A stretch of 64,000 nucleotides of DNA from Kitagawia praeruptora (taxonomy: Eukaryota; Streptophyta; Magnoliopsida; Apiales; Apiaceae). Position numbers and translations under genes: made by a program. This document shows positions 52,519-62,675 of this stretch, piece after piece (within the stretch, counting starts at the first letter, position 1; every line of letters starts with the position of its first letter). The stretch spans positions 70,799,501 to 70,863,500 of the forward strand of contig CM075344.1 of the NCBI GenBank assembly GCA_037693485.1, read 5' to 3'. A model generated the notes under the pieces. That model saw nothing but the letters and a program-made list of their open reading frames with translations. It ran no database searches and had not been told where the DNA came from.

Positions 52519-54848
52519 TCAGTTAGAATTTTTAAGAACCCACACTTGTTGGGTTCTTTTAACATGCGGTTTAACATTTTTAGCAGCAGAAGTTTTCTTA
52601 ACAAAAAATTTTCCTTTAGGATTACCTCCTTTAGAATTTATTTTGTTATCATCAGAATTAACAGATGCATGCTTAGAATTCACATTCTTTGTTTTGCCAG
52701 AATTTGTACTTTTATTGAACTTAGGCAATGGCTCATAAACATTGTAGTACAAATTATGATATTCTTCACACACATATAAATATAATGCCATTTACTACCA
52801 CAATGAAAACAAGGATTTTGTGGTTTATAAAATACTGTCCTATTCCTAATGTCAGACTTAGGAATGACAGTAGTCTTCTTCTTACTCCTCTTGCAGTCAA
52901 TAGCAAGATGATTAGAGTTACCACAATTAAAACATGTCTTTGTTGGTGCATTTGGAATATACTTATAATTATTCTCCTTGTTTATTCCAACTTTACCATT
53001 CCTGTTTCTTTTGACAGTAGAGACTCTCTTCTTATCTATCACATCACAGATTTTATCTCTCAGTTGTTTCTTTGACAAAAGACCTACATTCTTGTTTTGG
53101 ACAGACTTTAATTTAGAATTCTGTGTAGAAGTGGATCCCTCTTCAGTATATGATTTGGAATTTTCTGGATACACATAATTCACAGGCTTTAATTTAGTCT
53201 TCGTACTGTCTGTAACATATCTATAGGTTTTTGGATTTGTCGAGTCATTGATAACAACTCTTCCTGGATTTGATGAAACAACCTTTTCCTTGTTCTTTTT
53301 CTCATTCTCTGGCTTATAACCTAGACACTCTTTCCAGTTTTTATCTGTAATTATCTCGTGAGTTTTTGTTCCAGAGTGTGTCCAAGTTCTGAGTCTTTCA
53401 TTAGCATCCTTAAGTTGCATTTCAAGTTCTTTACATTTAAACTCTATTTCAAGTTTCATGTGTTTAGCATTATCACATTCTGTTTGAACTTTCTGCAAGA
53501 AAATTAACTCGGCTTCTAAATGATCATTTCTTTTAGTTACCTCTACCATCTGAGATTTTATTCTAGTATTTTCAAGAGATTGACTCCTAAAGCTGATATG
53601 CAGAGACTTAAGAAAAGACCTTAACTCAGAGACATTATTTGTATCAAAATCAAACAAAGTTTCAGATACCTTAGTTTCAGCAGCAGCAACAGTCTCATCA
53701 GTATTGGCCATTAGAGCATAATTCACCTCTTCTTCTTCAGATTCTGAGGAAGAGTCCATCCAATCCTTGCTTGATGAGATAAGAGCTTTGGTCTTTGCCT
53801 TTTTGCACTCAGTTGCAAAATGACCCATTCCATCACAGTTGTAGCATCTGACTTTTGATTTGTCAAATTTGCTGCTTTTATCTTCTTTCTTCTTGTGCCT
53901 GTCTTTGTCAGCATTGAAGGTTTTCTTCTGGAACTTACCTTGCTTCCTAGCCTTTCTGAACTACATCTTCTTGAAGCCCTTGACTATCATAGCAACCATT
54001 TCCATCATATCAGAATCAGTAGAATCATCATCAGTATCAGAATCAGACTTAGCATCAGTATCTGATGATGAGTCATCAGGAATTGACTCCACAACTCTAC
54101 TTTTTCTTGAAGAACCTTCTTCAGCTTTTCCTTTTGATTTTGATTCAACATTCAAAGCAACAGATTTTGCTTTGACATTTTTCTTGTTCTTTCTCTGTTG
54201 AACCTCAAGATCGTAGGTTCTTAACATCCCATAGACTTCATCAAGAGATAGCATCTTCAGATCATATTGATGCCTTATGATTGAAGCTTGAGTATCCCAC
54301 TCCTCAGTTAGAGCTCTTAGAAACTTGGTATTTGAATCCTCTGGATCATACTCTTTGCCAACTAGAGATAGATTATTCAGCAATGTTAGAAATCTATCAT
54401 AGATATCAGTAAGGCTCTCATCAGATCTAGCATCGAACTGTTCATACTCCTGAATCAACAGAGCCCTTCTGTTTCTTTTGATAGACTCAGTGCCTTGACA
54501 TTTAGTTTCCAAAGTATCCCAAATTTCCTTTGCTGTCTTGCATGCTATGACCCTGTTTGACATGACATTATCAAGACTGTTGTGCAATATATTTTTTACC
54601 TTTGCATCTTTGAGCACTTGAGCCTTTTCTTCTGGAGTCCACTCACTCTTTGCCTTGATGACATAGTGTTCAGCAACAGTTTCAGTTCTTGCAACTAATC
54701 TTGTTGGAAGAAATGGTCCATCATTGATCCTGTCAAGATAGTCAGGATCAGTAGCTTCCAGATACATTAACATCTTCACCTTCCATGTTGGATACTCAGT
54801 TTTCTTAAGAATGGGAATCTTAATGCTTTCATACTTGCTTGTCGACAT
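52519..54848 (-). pseudogene. Copia-II gag, broken
   Basis: Copia-type gag from ATG 54848 (MSTSKYESIKIPILKK) to WVLKNSN and TGA at 52519. TAG at 53961-53963 interrupts it after GFKKM; the same frame continues with a CCHC knuckle CYNCDGMGHFATEC, a coiled-coil stretch and CFNCGNSNHLAIDC. Within the third knuckle (CFHCGSKWHYIYMC) an apparent two-base gain in a GT repeat near 52769-52777 shifts the frame, and the last 90 codons follow in the new frame. Confidence 0.92.
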
Positions 54849-54884
54849 CTTAAGATCGTTTCTGATTATTATTAATCAGTTGAG

Positions 54885-54896
54885 CTCTGATACAAA
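54885..54896 (-). other. Copia-II primer binding site, one mismatch
   Basis: The minus strand reads TTGTATCAGAGC beside the 5' LTR; the second base is T where the initiator-Met tRNA complement has G. Confidence 0.85.
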
Positions 54897-54897
54897 T

Positions 54898-55401
54898 TGT
54901 TGCCCAGTAATTAACAATTGTAGAAGGGGGGTTGAATACAATTGTATAAGATTTTCGACTTAAACAGAAATAACACAAGTATGAATCAATAACAGCTTTA
55001 TTAATTCTGATATAAAACTGTTACAAAACTCTCTTAAGAAATTCTTATGTTCTTAAAAGCTGCTAGGTTACAAGATAACTCGTGTAAGTGATTACAATAA
55101 TGTAAAACCTAAACTGTGTTTATATAGAGTACACAATTACACTATCAATTACAAGATATTCTAAATCAATTACATATAACTCTGAATGCATATCTTGTAT
55201 GATAGCTGCCTTCCTATAAATTAGGAACTGACATATCAATCTTCCTTGATCTCTGGTCTAATGAGAATCTTCACATAATCCTGACCAGCTTCTAATACTG
55301 ATGATACCTTCATACTGACGTTGTATTACTGATGACGTCAGCATCAGTATCTTGATCAGTAACAATCCAGATCCTGATATCACTTGAATCAATATCTAAC
55401 A
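54898..55401 (-). repeat. Copia-II 5' LTR
   Basis: 504 bp, TGTTGCCCAG...ATCTAACA, partner of 32222-32725. The TATA box is at 55119-55126. It is followed by the TSD CATGC. Confidence 0.94.
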
Positions 55402-55406
55402 CATGC

Positions 55407-55657
55407 AAGGTCGAAGAAAGCAGACAGTTAAGAATCCGGTCGGGATTATGAAAGAATAGAAATAAATGGGTCGGAATCATACCTTAGATTGAAGAAAACG
55501 ACGACGGAGAAGATGGATTGGGTATATGACTGTTGGACTCCTCTTCTTCTCTTTCCAAGGGTTTTTGATAAATGTTTGGTAAAGGTAAAAATGGAGATGA
55601 AGTTGTTCACGTGTTTATATAATCAAGGTAAGAAGGGAACAGCCCTGTACACGTGGC
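55407..55657 (-). promoter_or_regulatory. Promoter, leader exon and leader-intron start of the G2 antisense gene
   Basis: On the minus strand: GCCACGTG (55657-55650), TATATAA (55621-55615) beside a second CACGTG, leader AAAACCCTTGG, and the donor CTAAG|GTATGATT at 55483/55482. Compared with G1, the intron would be about 400 bp without Copia-II, which sits inside it. Confidence 0.7.
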
Positions 55658-56163
55658 AGCGGATGACTGTTGCGGTAATTGAAGTGGTACGCGTGTGAGA
55701 GGTGTGTGAACCTTGGGAACTCATATCATAACTGCAGCTTTGGTAAGTGATAAGGGTAATTTGAATTTTTGAATTATCTTCTGAAGATATTTACTGCCAA
55801 CCATTATCCTTTTTCCCAAAATTTTAAAATTATAAAAATTCAAAGAGACGTATTGAAATAATAAGCAGTCAGTAAGATTCCCTAGAAAGCTACATGCAAG
55901 CATCGAGTTGACTTCAAGAAGCTGCAGTTTGAAGAAAAAAGTAACAGGATAACAGGTTCCTTAGTAAGAAGGAAGCTGATCAAGATTGTGTTTACTGAAA
56001 ATATTTTATGTCCTGTTTCCTACGCCGAATTAGCTCATGTAGGCTTGGATGTATGATATTGAAACAAAGTATTGTGAGAAGACAGATTTAGCATTGAGCC
56101 CCTAACCAGAAAACAAAATAGGTTCCTTTCACCTTACATGCTTTCAAGGAATCGGGGGGTACT
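55658..56163 (+). other. G2 spacer and polypurine tract
   Basis: Non-coding, homologous to G1 17972-18447. It ends in AAGGAATCGGGGGGTA (56146-56161). Confidence 0.75.
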
Positions 56164-57051
56164 TGTTGTGCCCAAAATCATCATGGGCTGAATTTAGGCC
56201 CACTAGCCTTATGGGTTCAATCCATACGAGCAAGAAGATAGATCCAGTACAGGACATGAAGATTAGATATGATGAAGTAAGCATCAAACAGAGAAATGAT
56301 CAAGAAAATATGAATATCAGGAGGTTCCTAAAGGTCTGGAAGCTGAGTAGATCATTTGAAGGCCAAGTTCCTCTAAGTAGAAGAGTTCGAATTAATACAT
56401 TTACAGCCACGAAAAGAGGTAAGAACATGTAAAAATATTAGATGAGTTATCCAGCCTAACATGCTTGTTATTTGTGCAGGTACATGTACCTAAAAAGAGG
56501 TTCCTAAGCAATATGTCCCGAAATAAGGAGGTTCCTGAGAAACAGGCTCCTGAGATATAGGTTCCTGAGCACCAGGTTCCTAAGAATGACCGACAGAACG
56601 TTCTAGAAGTTATCTAGAACAGATAAACGAATTATTATTGGAGTGTAATTCTAGGGCGCATATGATCCTAGAATATCTCTGATATACGAGAGAAATATAA
56701 TGGGGTACGAACTCGAGTTCTACTCTATTTCATCAACAAGTTCGTGAAAGGCTCTAAAGGAACCTGAGTCCAACACTAACTAGGTAATCGAATACAGCTA
56801 TTCCAGCAGAGACAGAGTTGCATTAGAACTACTTGAGCTTGATTCCTTTATAAAGGATACGTAGGCACCTTAAGGGTAAGACGAATTCAGCTCTCTAATT
56901 CTCTCTAAAGGCATCTGAGATTATTGGAGACACCCTCGAGTTCAGCTCAACCCCACAAACACAACCCAAATCTTCCATTGAACAGTTGATCGTTAGCCTT
57001 ACAACTCACCGAGAACCTCACAAAAGTTGTTACGAAATCCACTCATCAACA
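56164..57051 (+). repeat. G2 3' LTR, truncated
   Basis: 888 bp from TGTTGTGCCC, aligned with the first 889 bp of the G1 LTR at clearly lower than full identity. It stops at CTCATCAACA; G1 continues for another 290 bp. GGTTCCTGAG words recur at 56530-56580. The G1 TATA box is altered here to CTTTATAAAGG (about 56846). Confidence 0.82.
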
Positions 57052-57388
57052 ATTAATATTTATAATATCATATTACATTATAAATAAATTATAACTAAAA
57101 ATTGTTATATACAGAGGTCTAAAGTTCGATTCCGTCAATAACATATTAATTTATATTTAATACTAAAAATTACTATATACAAAAATTTAAGTTTCGAATT
57201 TTTCCAATAACATATTAAAATTAATATTTATAATATCATATTACATTATAAATAAATTATAAAAAATTAAAAGAAATCTTTGCTTTGCACAGGTTGTAAG
57301 CTAGTATAAATTAATAATAACTAAACATCAAAAAAATTATTATAATTAGAGATTTAGAATATGAGCCGTGTTTTCCACGACTTATAAG
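57052..57388. repeat. AT-rich sequence with tandem units, copy A
   Basis: AT-rich blocks with CAATAACATATTAA repeated (57147, 57206) and a longer unit (57213-57388) that recurs as copy B at 58384-58487 plus 58743-58816. TTTGCTTTGCACAGG followed by CTAG (57283-57304) resembles a decayed Helitron 3' end, but this is weak. Confidence 0.55.
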
Positions 57389-58350
57389 TAGGGTTGTTCA
57401 CGAGCCGAGCCGAGCTTTGACCGAAATGAGCCGAGCTTTGACCTTAACGAACCGAGCCGAGCTTTGATCTTAACGGACCAAGCTGATTTCTTAACGAACC
57501 GAGCCGAGCTTTGACCGAACCGAGCCGAACTCGAGTTGTTCACGAATAGCCTCGAGCCGAGCTCGATCCGAGCTCGAGCTGTTCGCGAACAATTAATTTG
57601 GTTGGAGATCTTAGTAGATCACTACTATTCTAAGTAGTACTAGTAACTAGTGCTTTGTCACGGATTGTTGTTTCTATTTTTTAAAAAATATTTCTAGACG
57701 ATCCAACCGTACGGATGTCAAGATATATCTAATTTAGTGATATTCCCAAATTTTTAAAAAATAAAAAATAAATTTGGTTGGAGATCTTAGTAGATCACTA
57801 CTAATTTAACTAGTACGAGTAACTAGTGCTTTGTCACGAATTGTTGTTTCTATTTTTTAAAAAATATTTTTCGACGATCCAACCGTACGGATGTCAAGAT
57901 ATATTTAATTTAGTGATATTCCCAAATTTTCAAAAAATAAAAAATTAATTTGGTTGGAGATCTTAGTAGATCACTACTAATTTAACTAGTACTAGTAACT
58001 AGTGCTTTGTCACGAATTGTTGTTTCTATTTTTTAAAAAATATTTCTCGACGATCCAATCATATGGCTGTCAAGATATATCTAATTTAGTGATATTCCCA
58101 AATTTTCAAAAAATGAAAATTAATTTGGTTGGAGATAAAAAAAAATAAAAAGTAAAAATTTTGATTTTTTTCGAGCTTTAACGAGCCAACGAGCCGAGTT
58201 CGAGCCGAGCCGATCTTGAGCCGAACCGAACCGAGCTCTTATCGAGCCGAGCTTAACGAACAAAAATCTTGTTCAAGCTCGAGGCGAACCGAGCTTTTAT
58301 CGAACCGAGCTCGAGCTGTTCATTAAAAGTTCTGTTCGTTTACGGCTTTA
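57389..58350. mobile_element. hAT-like non-autonomous insertion
   Basis: A 962-bp insertion beginning TAGGGTTGTTCACGAGCC and ending GTTTACGGCTTTA, flanked by CTTATAAG (57381-57388) and CTTATGAG (58351-58358), an 8-bp TSD with one mismatch. Copy B at 58809 shows the empty site (CTTATAAGCTATTACTCG). Terminal repeats are weak. The ends are rich in GAGCCGAGC/GAACCGAGC words. No transposase. Confidence 0.7.
57595..58135. repeat. 176-bp tandem repeat, three copies and a start of a fourth
   Basis: Units start AATTTGGTTGGAGATCTTAG at 57595, 57771 and 57947, with a short fourth at 58122. Each contains ACTAGTGCTTTGTCACG and ACGATCCAA. They fill the centre of the hAT-like insertion. Confidence 0.9.
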
Positions 58351-58383
58351 CTTATGAGCTATTACTCGTGACAAAGAAATTAA

Positions 58384-58816
58384 TATTAAAATTAATATTT
58401 ATAATATCATATTACATTATAAATAAATTATAAAAAATTAAAAGAAATTTTTGCTTTGCACAGATTATAAGCTAATATAAATTAATACTCCCTCCGTCCC
58501 GGCCAATTATTAACATTTCAAAATGGAGTTTCTGGCACGCATTCTAAGGTAGTTTTTAAGGATAGTTGCATAACTTATTTTTGAAATTTTCTTTATTTGT
58601 ATAAAAATAGAACAATCCAATTTTATACAAAAAAAAGAAAATTTCAAAAATAAGTTATGGAACCATCCTTAAACTTCATCTTAAAATGCATGTCAGAAAG
58701 TGATAAAAAAAGTGTTAAGAATTGGAAGGGACAGAGGGAGTAATAACTAAACATCAAAAAAATTATTATAATTAGAGATATTAGAATATGAGCCGTGTTT
58801 TCCACGACTTATAAGC
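58384..58816. repeat. AT-rich sequence, copy B, split by a MITE
   Basis: Nearly the same as 57213-57388 once the MITE (58488-58740) is removed. The two copies lie in tandem with a spacing of about 200 bp when the hAT-like insertion is also removed. Confidence 0.75.
58488..58740. mobile_element. Stowaway-like MITE
   Basis: 253 bp with ends CTCCCTCCGTCCC and GGGACAGAGGGAG and a TA TSD. The whole element is a long inverted repeat (AACTTATTTTTGAAATTTTC against GAAAATTTCAAAAATAAGTT). Copy A shows the site without the insertion. Confidence 0.93.
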
Positions 58817-59840
58817 TATTACTCGTGACAAAGATATTGGGCTTCAGAAAACAACATGTTCCAATAGCGAGGCTTATACGCTAAATGTTGTGTGCTATAG
58901 CGTTGTCCAAAATTCACATGGGATTGACATGTACAGCTAAAATAGCCTGGACTGTGACCATGATATGTATTGCGGATCCTTATGGCCAGGTCAGTGATTT
59001 GGGCCATCAGACATAACTTGTCCTTTCAGCCTTTAGTCTCAATAAGGATGAGTGGTTTCTTTGGACTTTTTAGAGGTCGACTATAAACAAACATGTCTTC
59101 AAGAGTAGGACTAAGACATTAATCTTACCAAAGATAGCTTGGTAGGTTGACAACAGATCCGAATCTAATGATAAACAATAATCATAATCAAACAATAATA
59201 GAAGAGAATAGTAAGGACGGGGTACGGGGGTAGTGTTATCTAGTTTTAACAAGAAACAGGGAAACTATAATTAATTAATAAATATAGAAGTGAAAACAAT
59301 TAATAAAAATATATTTTAATTTACATCATATTGAAACTGGAGCTTTTTTGTACGGTGCATATTCTTAATATATATACTCCGTAGTTTTTTTTAACTATAG
59401 ATGAAGGTAATCGGCTCTTCTTCCAATAACATATTCTCTGTTAATGTAAATGTGATTTCATGTTCGAACCATCGATATTTGTTGAAACATTGAGTGATGT
59501 TCGAACCATCCATATTTTTTGAAACACCGAGTGACATATTAGCGGCTTATTGGATGGTTGTATGCGTTTATCTACGAGTTTTAGTGTTTTTTTTTTTTTT
59601 TTTTTTACGTTGTTCTACCTGTTTAAAGAAAACTCTTTTAGAGGATAAATTCATATGGGGGTAGTTAATTTTGTAATCTATTCAGAAAACGTTGGTTGTA
59701 ATTGAATCTGTCTCTTCTACCGTGGGATCAGTTTTGACATTGGTCGGCAGGTCCCTCTATATCGCTTCTTTTAATCATTTGTAAATTTTAGTCTCTGGAA
59801 GAAATATAATTGCTCCGGAGGTCTTGATTTCATGAAGAAA
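58817..59840. other. Intergenic sequence, no gene seen
   Basis: AT-rich with only short ORFs of no recognisable kind. A short direct repeat (GTTCGAACCATC, about 59462 and 59500) and a T run at 59588-59606 are the only features noted. Confidence 0.6.
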
Positions 59841-60023
59841 AATGTTACAGCCGTCAAATTAGTTCCCAAATTTTGACACCAAATGACATGGTATTAATTT
59901 GATTGGTTATAATAATAATGGGCCCGCCAGGGCCATCCAATTAAAATATCACAAAATGCCAACTAATTAGTGCCACATCATTTGGTGTCAAAATTTGGTA
60001 CCCAATTTGGTGCCTGTAGCATT
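59841..60023. mobile_element. Short foldback MITE
   Basis: 183 bp, ends AATGTTACAG and CTGTAGCATT, with long inverted arms (CAAATTTTGACACCAAATGA and TCATTTGGTGTCAAAATTTG). No clear TSD, so the superfamily is not assigned. Confidence 0.75.
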
Positions 60024-60293
60024 ACTCTTCCGTGAAAGACAAAAGCAGTCTGTTCGGCTGAAAACATACCGTAACCCAACTAAATAGTGAAAACATAATG
60101 AGACAACATATGTGCAAGTATATTTTTTTTCCTCATTTAAATTTTATATTAAGATTTTTGCTCAAATAAGAACCTCTTATTTTGGTGAGATATGAGATCT
60201 AATCTCATCCCTTCATTATAATCTAATCTAATGACCCTGTTAGGGGCACCCACACTAATAACCTACACCTTCACACATACTAACCCCACCCCC
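60024..60293. other. Intergenic sequence
   Basis: No gene seen. AACCTCTTATTTTGGTGAGA (about 60170) may pair with sequence near 61360 and thus belong to the foldback element next to it. Confidence 0.4.
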
Positions 60294-61349
60294 TGATGAC
60301 GTCATAAATATAATTTATTTTTAAAAAAATATTTTTAAAAAAAAATTGAAAAAAAATCTGTGGAAAAAAAATTCTGACTTCACTGGTGATTTTTTTACAA
60401 AATCTGGTATTTTTGTTGAATTCTGGTGATTTTTTACGAAATCAGGTGATTTTTGTTAAATTCCGATATTTTTTACGAATTTTTTTAAATCTAACGCGAA
60501 AACCTATTCAAAACTACCAATTTATTCTCCTTACTATGAATATTATTACATAATTTATATAAATTCTACCACACAATATAATAAGATCACTATAATAGGT
60601 AGTCTGTATATTATACAACATCCATTAATAATTTATACTACAATAAATTTATTAACCTTAGGGTTTCAATAATTAATTTTTGGGATTTAACATTTCCATT
60701 TTTGGGTTATAGAAATATTCGGAATGACGAATAAATCGTATGCGACAACCTTAAATTCTAGACCCTAAACCCTAACTTATCCTGGTTTTAAAACGCGTTA
60801 GCGTTTAAAAATCAGGTCGCTAGATTCAATTTTTTAATTAAAATTTAAAATTTTATCTGTGTACCCTCGGTATTTCAACCGTTAACCTTTGGGGTTCAAC
60901 GTTTCTATTTTGGGTTTTAGAAATATTTTGAACGACGAATAAACCGTATACAAACTTAGGTTGTTTACCTAAATCCTAACTTTTTCTGGTTTTTAAACGT
61001 GTTAGCGTTTAAAAATCAGGCAGCCGGATTCAATTTTTTAATTAATTTTTTTAAATTTTATCTGTTTTTCCTCGGGGTTTCAACGGTTAACCTTTGGGGT
61101 TTAACGTTTCCTTTGGGTTTTAGAAATATTCGGAATATCGAATAAACCGTATATATTTAGGAGAAAAAAGAAAAAAAATGCTATAAAAAATCACCAGAAT
61201 TCAACAAAAATCACAAGATTTCGTAAAAAAATCACCAGTGACATCATCATGATGTCAGATTTTTTTCCCCAGATTTTTTTTCAAAATTTTTTATTTTTCC
61301 CCAAAAATTTTTTTTAAAAAAATTATATTTATGACATTATCATGACGTG
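60294..61349. mobile_element. Foldback element with about 180-bp inverted arms
   Basis: Left arm 60294 to about 60478 (GATGACGTCATAAATATAA, then GGTGATTTTTTTACAAAATC) is matched in reverse by 61177-61349 (GATTTCGTAAAAAAATCACC, TTATATTTATGAC). The centre is a 206-bp tandem repeat. No ORF. A Mutator-type or other foldback transposon is possible; TSD not resolved. Confidence 0.72.
60655..61168. repeat. 206-bp tandem repeat, 2.5 copies, with telomere-like word
   Basis: Units begin near 60655, 60864 and 61070. Each has GGGTTTTAGAAATATT or a near match, then GACGAATAAACCGTAT, then GTTAGCGTTTAAAAATCAGG in the first two. The first carries CCCTAAACCCTAA (60763-60775), two telomere-type repeats. Confidence 0.85.
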
Positions 61350-61760
61350 AATTCTCATAATAAGAGGGTTTTCAATGGAGTAATAGAGTAAGACTCTTTG
61401 TATTAAATTCAACTATCACACATGTAAAATACAAGTGTAACGACTAACGTAGATCCCACATGACAAGTGTAATTATTTTTTTAAATGATGCATGACTCCG
61501 AGGACCAATTTAATTTATAGATGCAGATTGTCTGTTTTAATTAGTTTCAGTCCTTAACAGAAAAAAATGTTCTACACCGGAATTAGTAACACAGAGTCAT
61601 AGATTATGAGACTTTGTTTGTTTGATCTTTATTTTAAAAATAGAAAATTGTGTTAAATCATTGTAAAATTTCAAAATTTAACGACTTAAATATTTTTTCC
61701 GGTAGAAATGAGCAGTACATGAAGACTGAAGAGGGTAGGAAGAGAAGCTAATGAGAATAA
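61350..61760. other. Intergenic sequence, no gene seen
   Basis: AT-rich, without ORF or repeat of note. It ends in TAA, the left TSD of the next MITE. Confidence 0.5.
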
Positions 61761-62157
61761 GAGCCAGTTTGGCTTAGGCTACTTTAAGTCAAAAGCTCCT
61801 TTAAGGAGTTTTTGGTGTGTTTGTGTAACGTGGCTTTAAGCCGGTTTTAAGTTAAAAAACTGCTTTAAGTCAGAAGTTACATTTAGGTACTTTTGACTTA
61901 TGACTTATGACTTATGGAGTTTTTTTTTTTTTTTTTTTTTTTCACAATTCTTGTAAAGCTTAAATATCATGAATTTAAAATTTTTTTAAGTCAAATATCA
62001 CTTTAAGTCAAAATTATTAAATTCTCATTTAACTTTAAGTAAAATTACCCAAACACATTCATTCAACTTAAAGTAAACAACTTTACTTTCTCCTTTAAGT
62101 TAAAAACACCTCCATTAAGTCAAAAGTAACTTATTTTAAGCAATCCCAAACACCCTC
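61761..62157. mobile_element. Tourist-like MITE
   Basis: 397 bp with ends GAGCCAGTTTGG and CCAAACACCCTC and a TAA TSD (61758-61760, 62158-62160). Internal CTTTAAGTCAAAAG and CTTTTGACTTA words occur in both directions, giving a foldback. A 24-T run lies at about 61921-61942. TAA duplication and end sequence fit the PIF/Harbinger group. Confidence 0.8.
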
Positions 62158-62675
62158 TAAGTAGGGGTCCATAGAAGGGAGAAATAGGAGTAGATACAAA
62201 ATTAACAAGCAAATGATGGTGCGATCAACATCATGACGACTATGCATAAAAAGGATGGTACAATCACGGGATGCACAACACTACAGGTCTACAGTTCTAA
62301 ATACAAATGAACTAGTCTCTCTTCCCCCCATAATATGAGGAAAAAATTATAAAAACAATTAATTTTTTTTTTGGTGAAAATAACAAAAATAATTATTTTA
62401 AAAAAAGTGGTCCATTTTAGTCTTTTGTATACTCCAGTGATAATTGTTGTATAAGATACTTTGGGTATCCCTCGATAAGGGATATTCCACTAACAAATGA
62501 ATATCACATATGCTTGACAGTTTGATATTTCATATAAAAATGGATATTTCATCCACAGTTGGGTATTCCATTGATTAAAATTGATCAAAATTTTAAGAAT
62601 AATCATTTTCATGTGTTTTATATAAAAAAGATTAACATTGACCTTCACACTAATATGAATTATGACATGCATCTT
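62158..62675. other. Intergenic sequence, no gene seen
   Basis: AT-rich. GGATATTCCA/GGATATTTCA words recur four times between 62481 and 62570. No coding potential. Confidence 0.5.

Larger units (their letters stand above)
32222..55401 (-). mobile_element. Copia-II: second Sirevirus family, full length but broken and interrupted
   Basis: A minus-strand element with 504-bp LTRs and a CATGC TSD (32217-32221, 55402-55406). In order: PBS, gag, protease/integrase, the T1 insertion (41009-51220), RT/RNase H, small divergent ORF, env-like ORF with a long C-terminal extension, PPT. About 13 kb without T1. Several nonsense codons and small indels make it non-autonomous. By eye the two LTRs differ at six of 504 positions, all transitions. 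Confidence 0.94.
29212..57051 (+). mobile_element. G2: Ty3/gypsy Tat-type retrotransposon, 3' part, interrupted
   Basis: The 3' spacer, antisense gene, PPT and truncated 3' LTR of a second Tat-type element, homologous to G1 14959-19336 and, at its left end, to 2575-2793. It is split by Copia-II at 32222-55401 (TSD CATGC). Its pol should lie left of Copia-Ib, outside the window. The 3' LTR lacks the last 290 bp found in G1. Confidence 0.85.

Noticed and set aside
57226..57310. Helitron 3' end (hairpin and CTAG)
   Set aside because: The hairpin is poor, no 5' TC end was found, and the same words recur in the tandem copy; kept only as a remark.
58819..59252. Two short minus-strand ORFs as host genes
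   Set aside because: About 60 codons each, no start context or recognisable motif, in AT-rich intergenic DNA.
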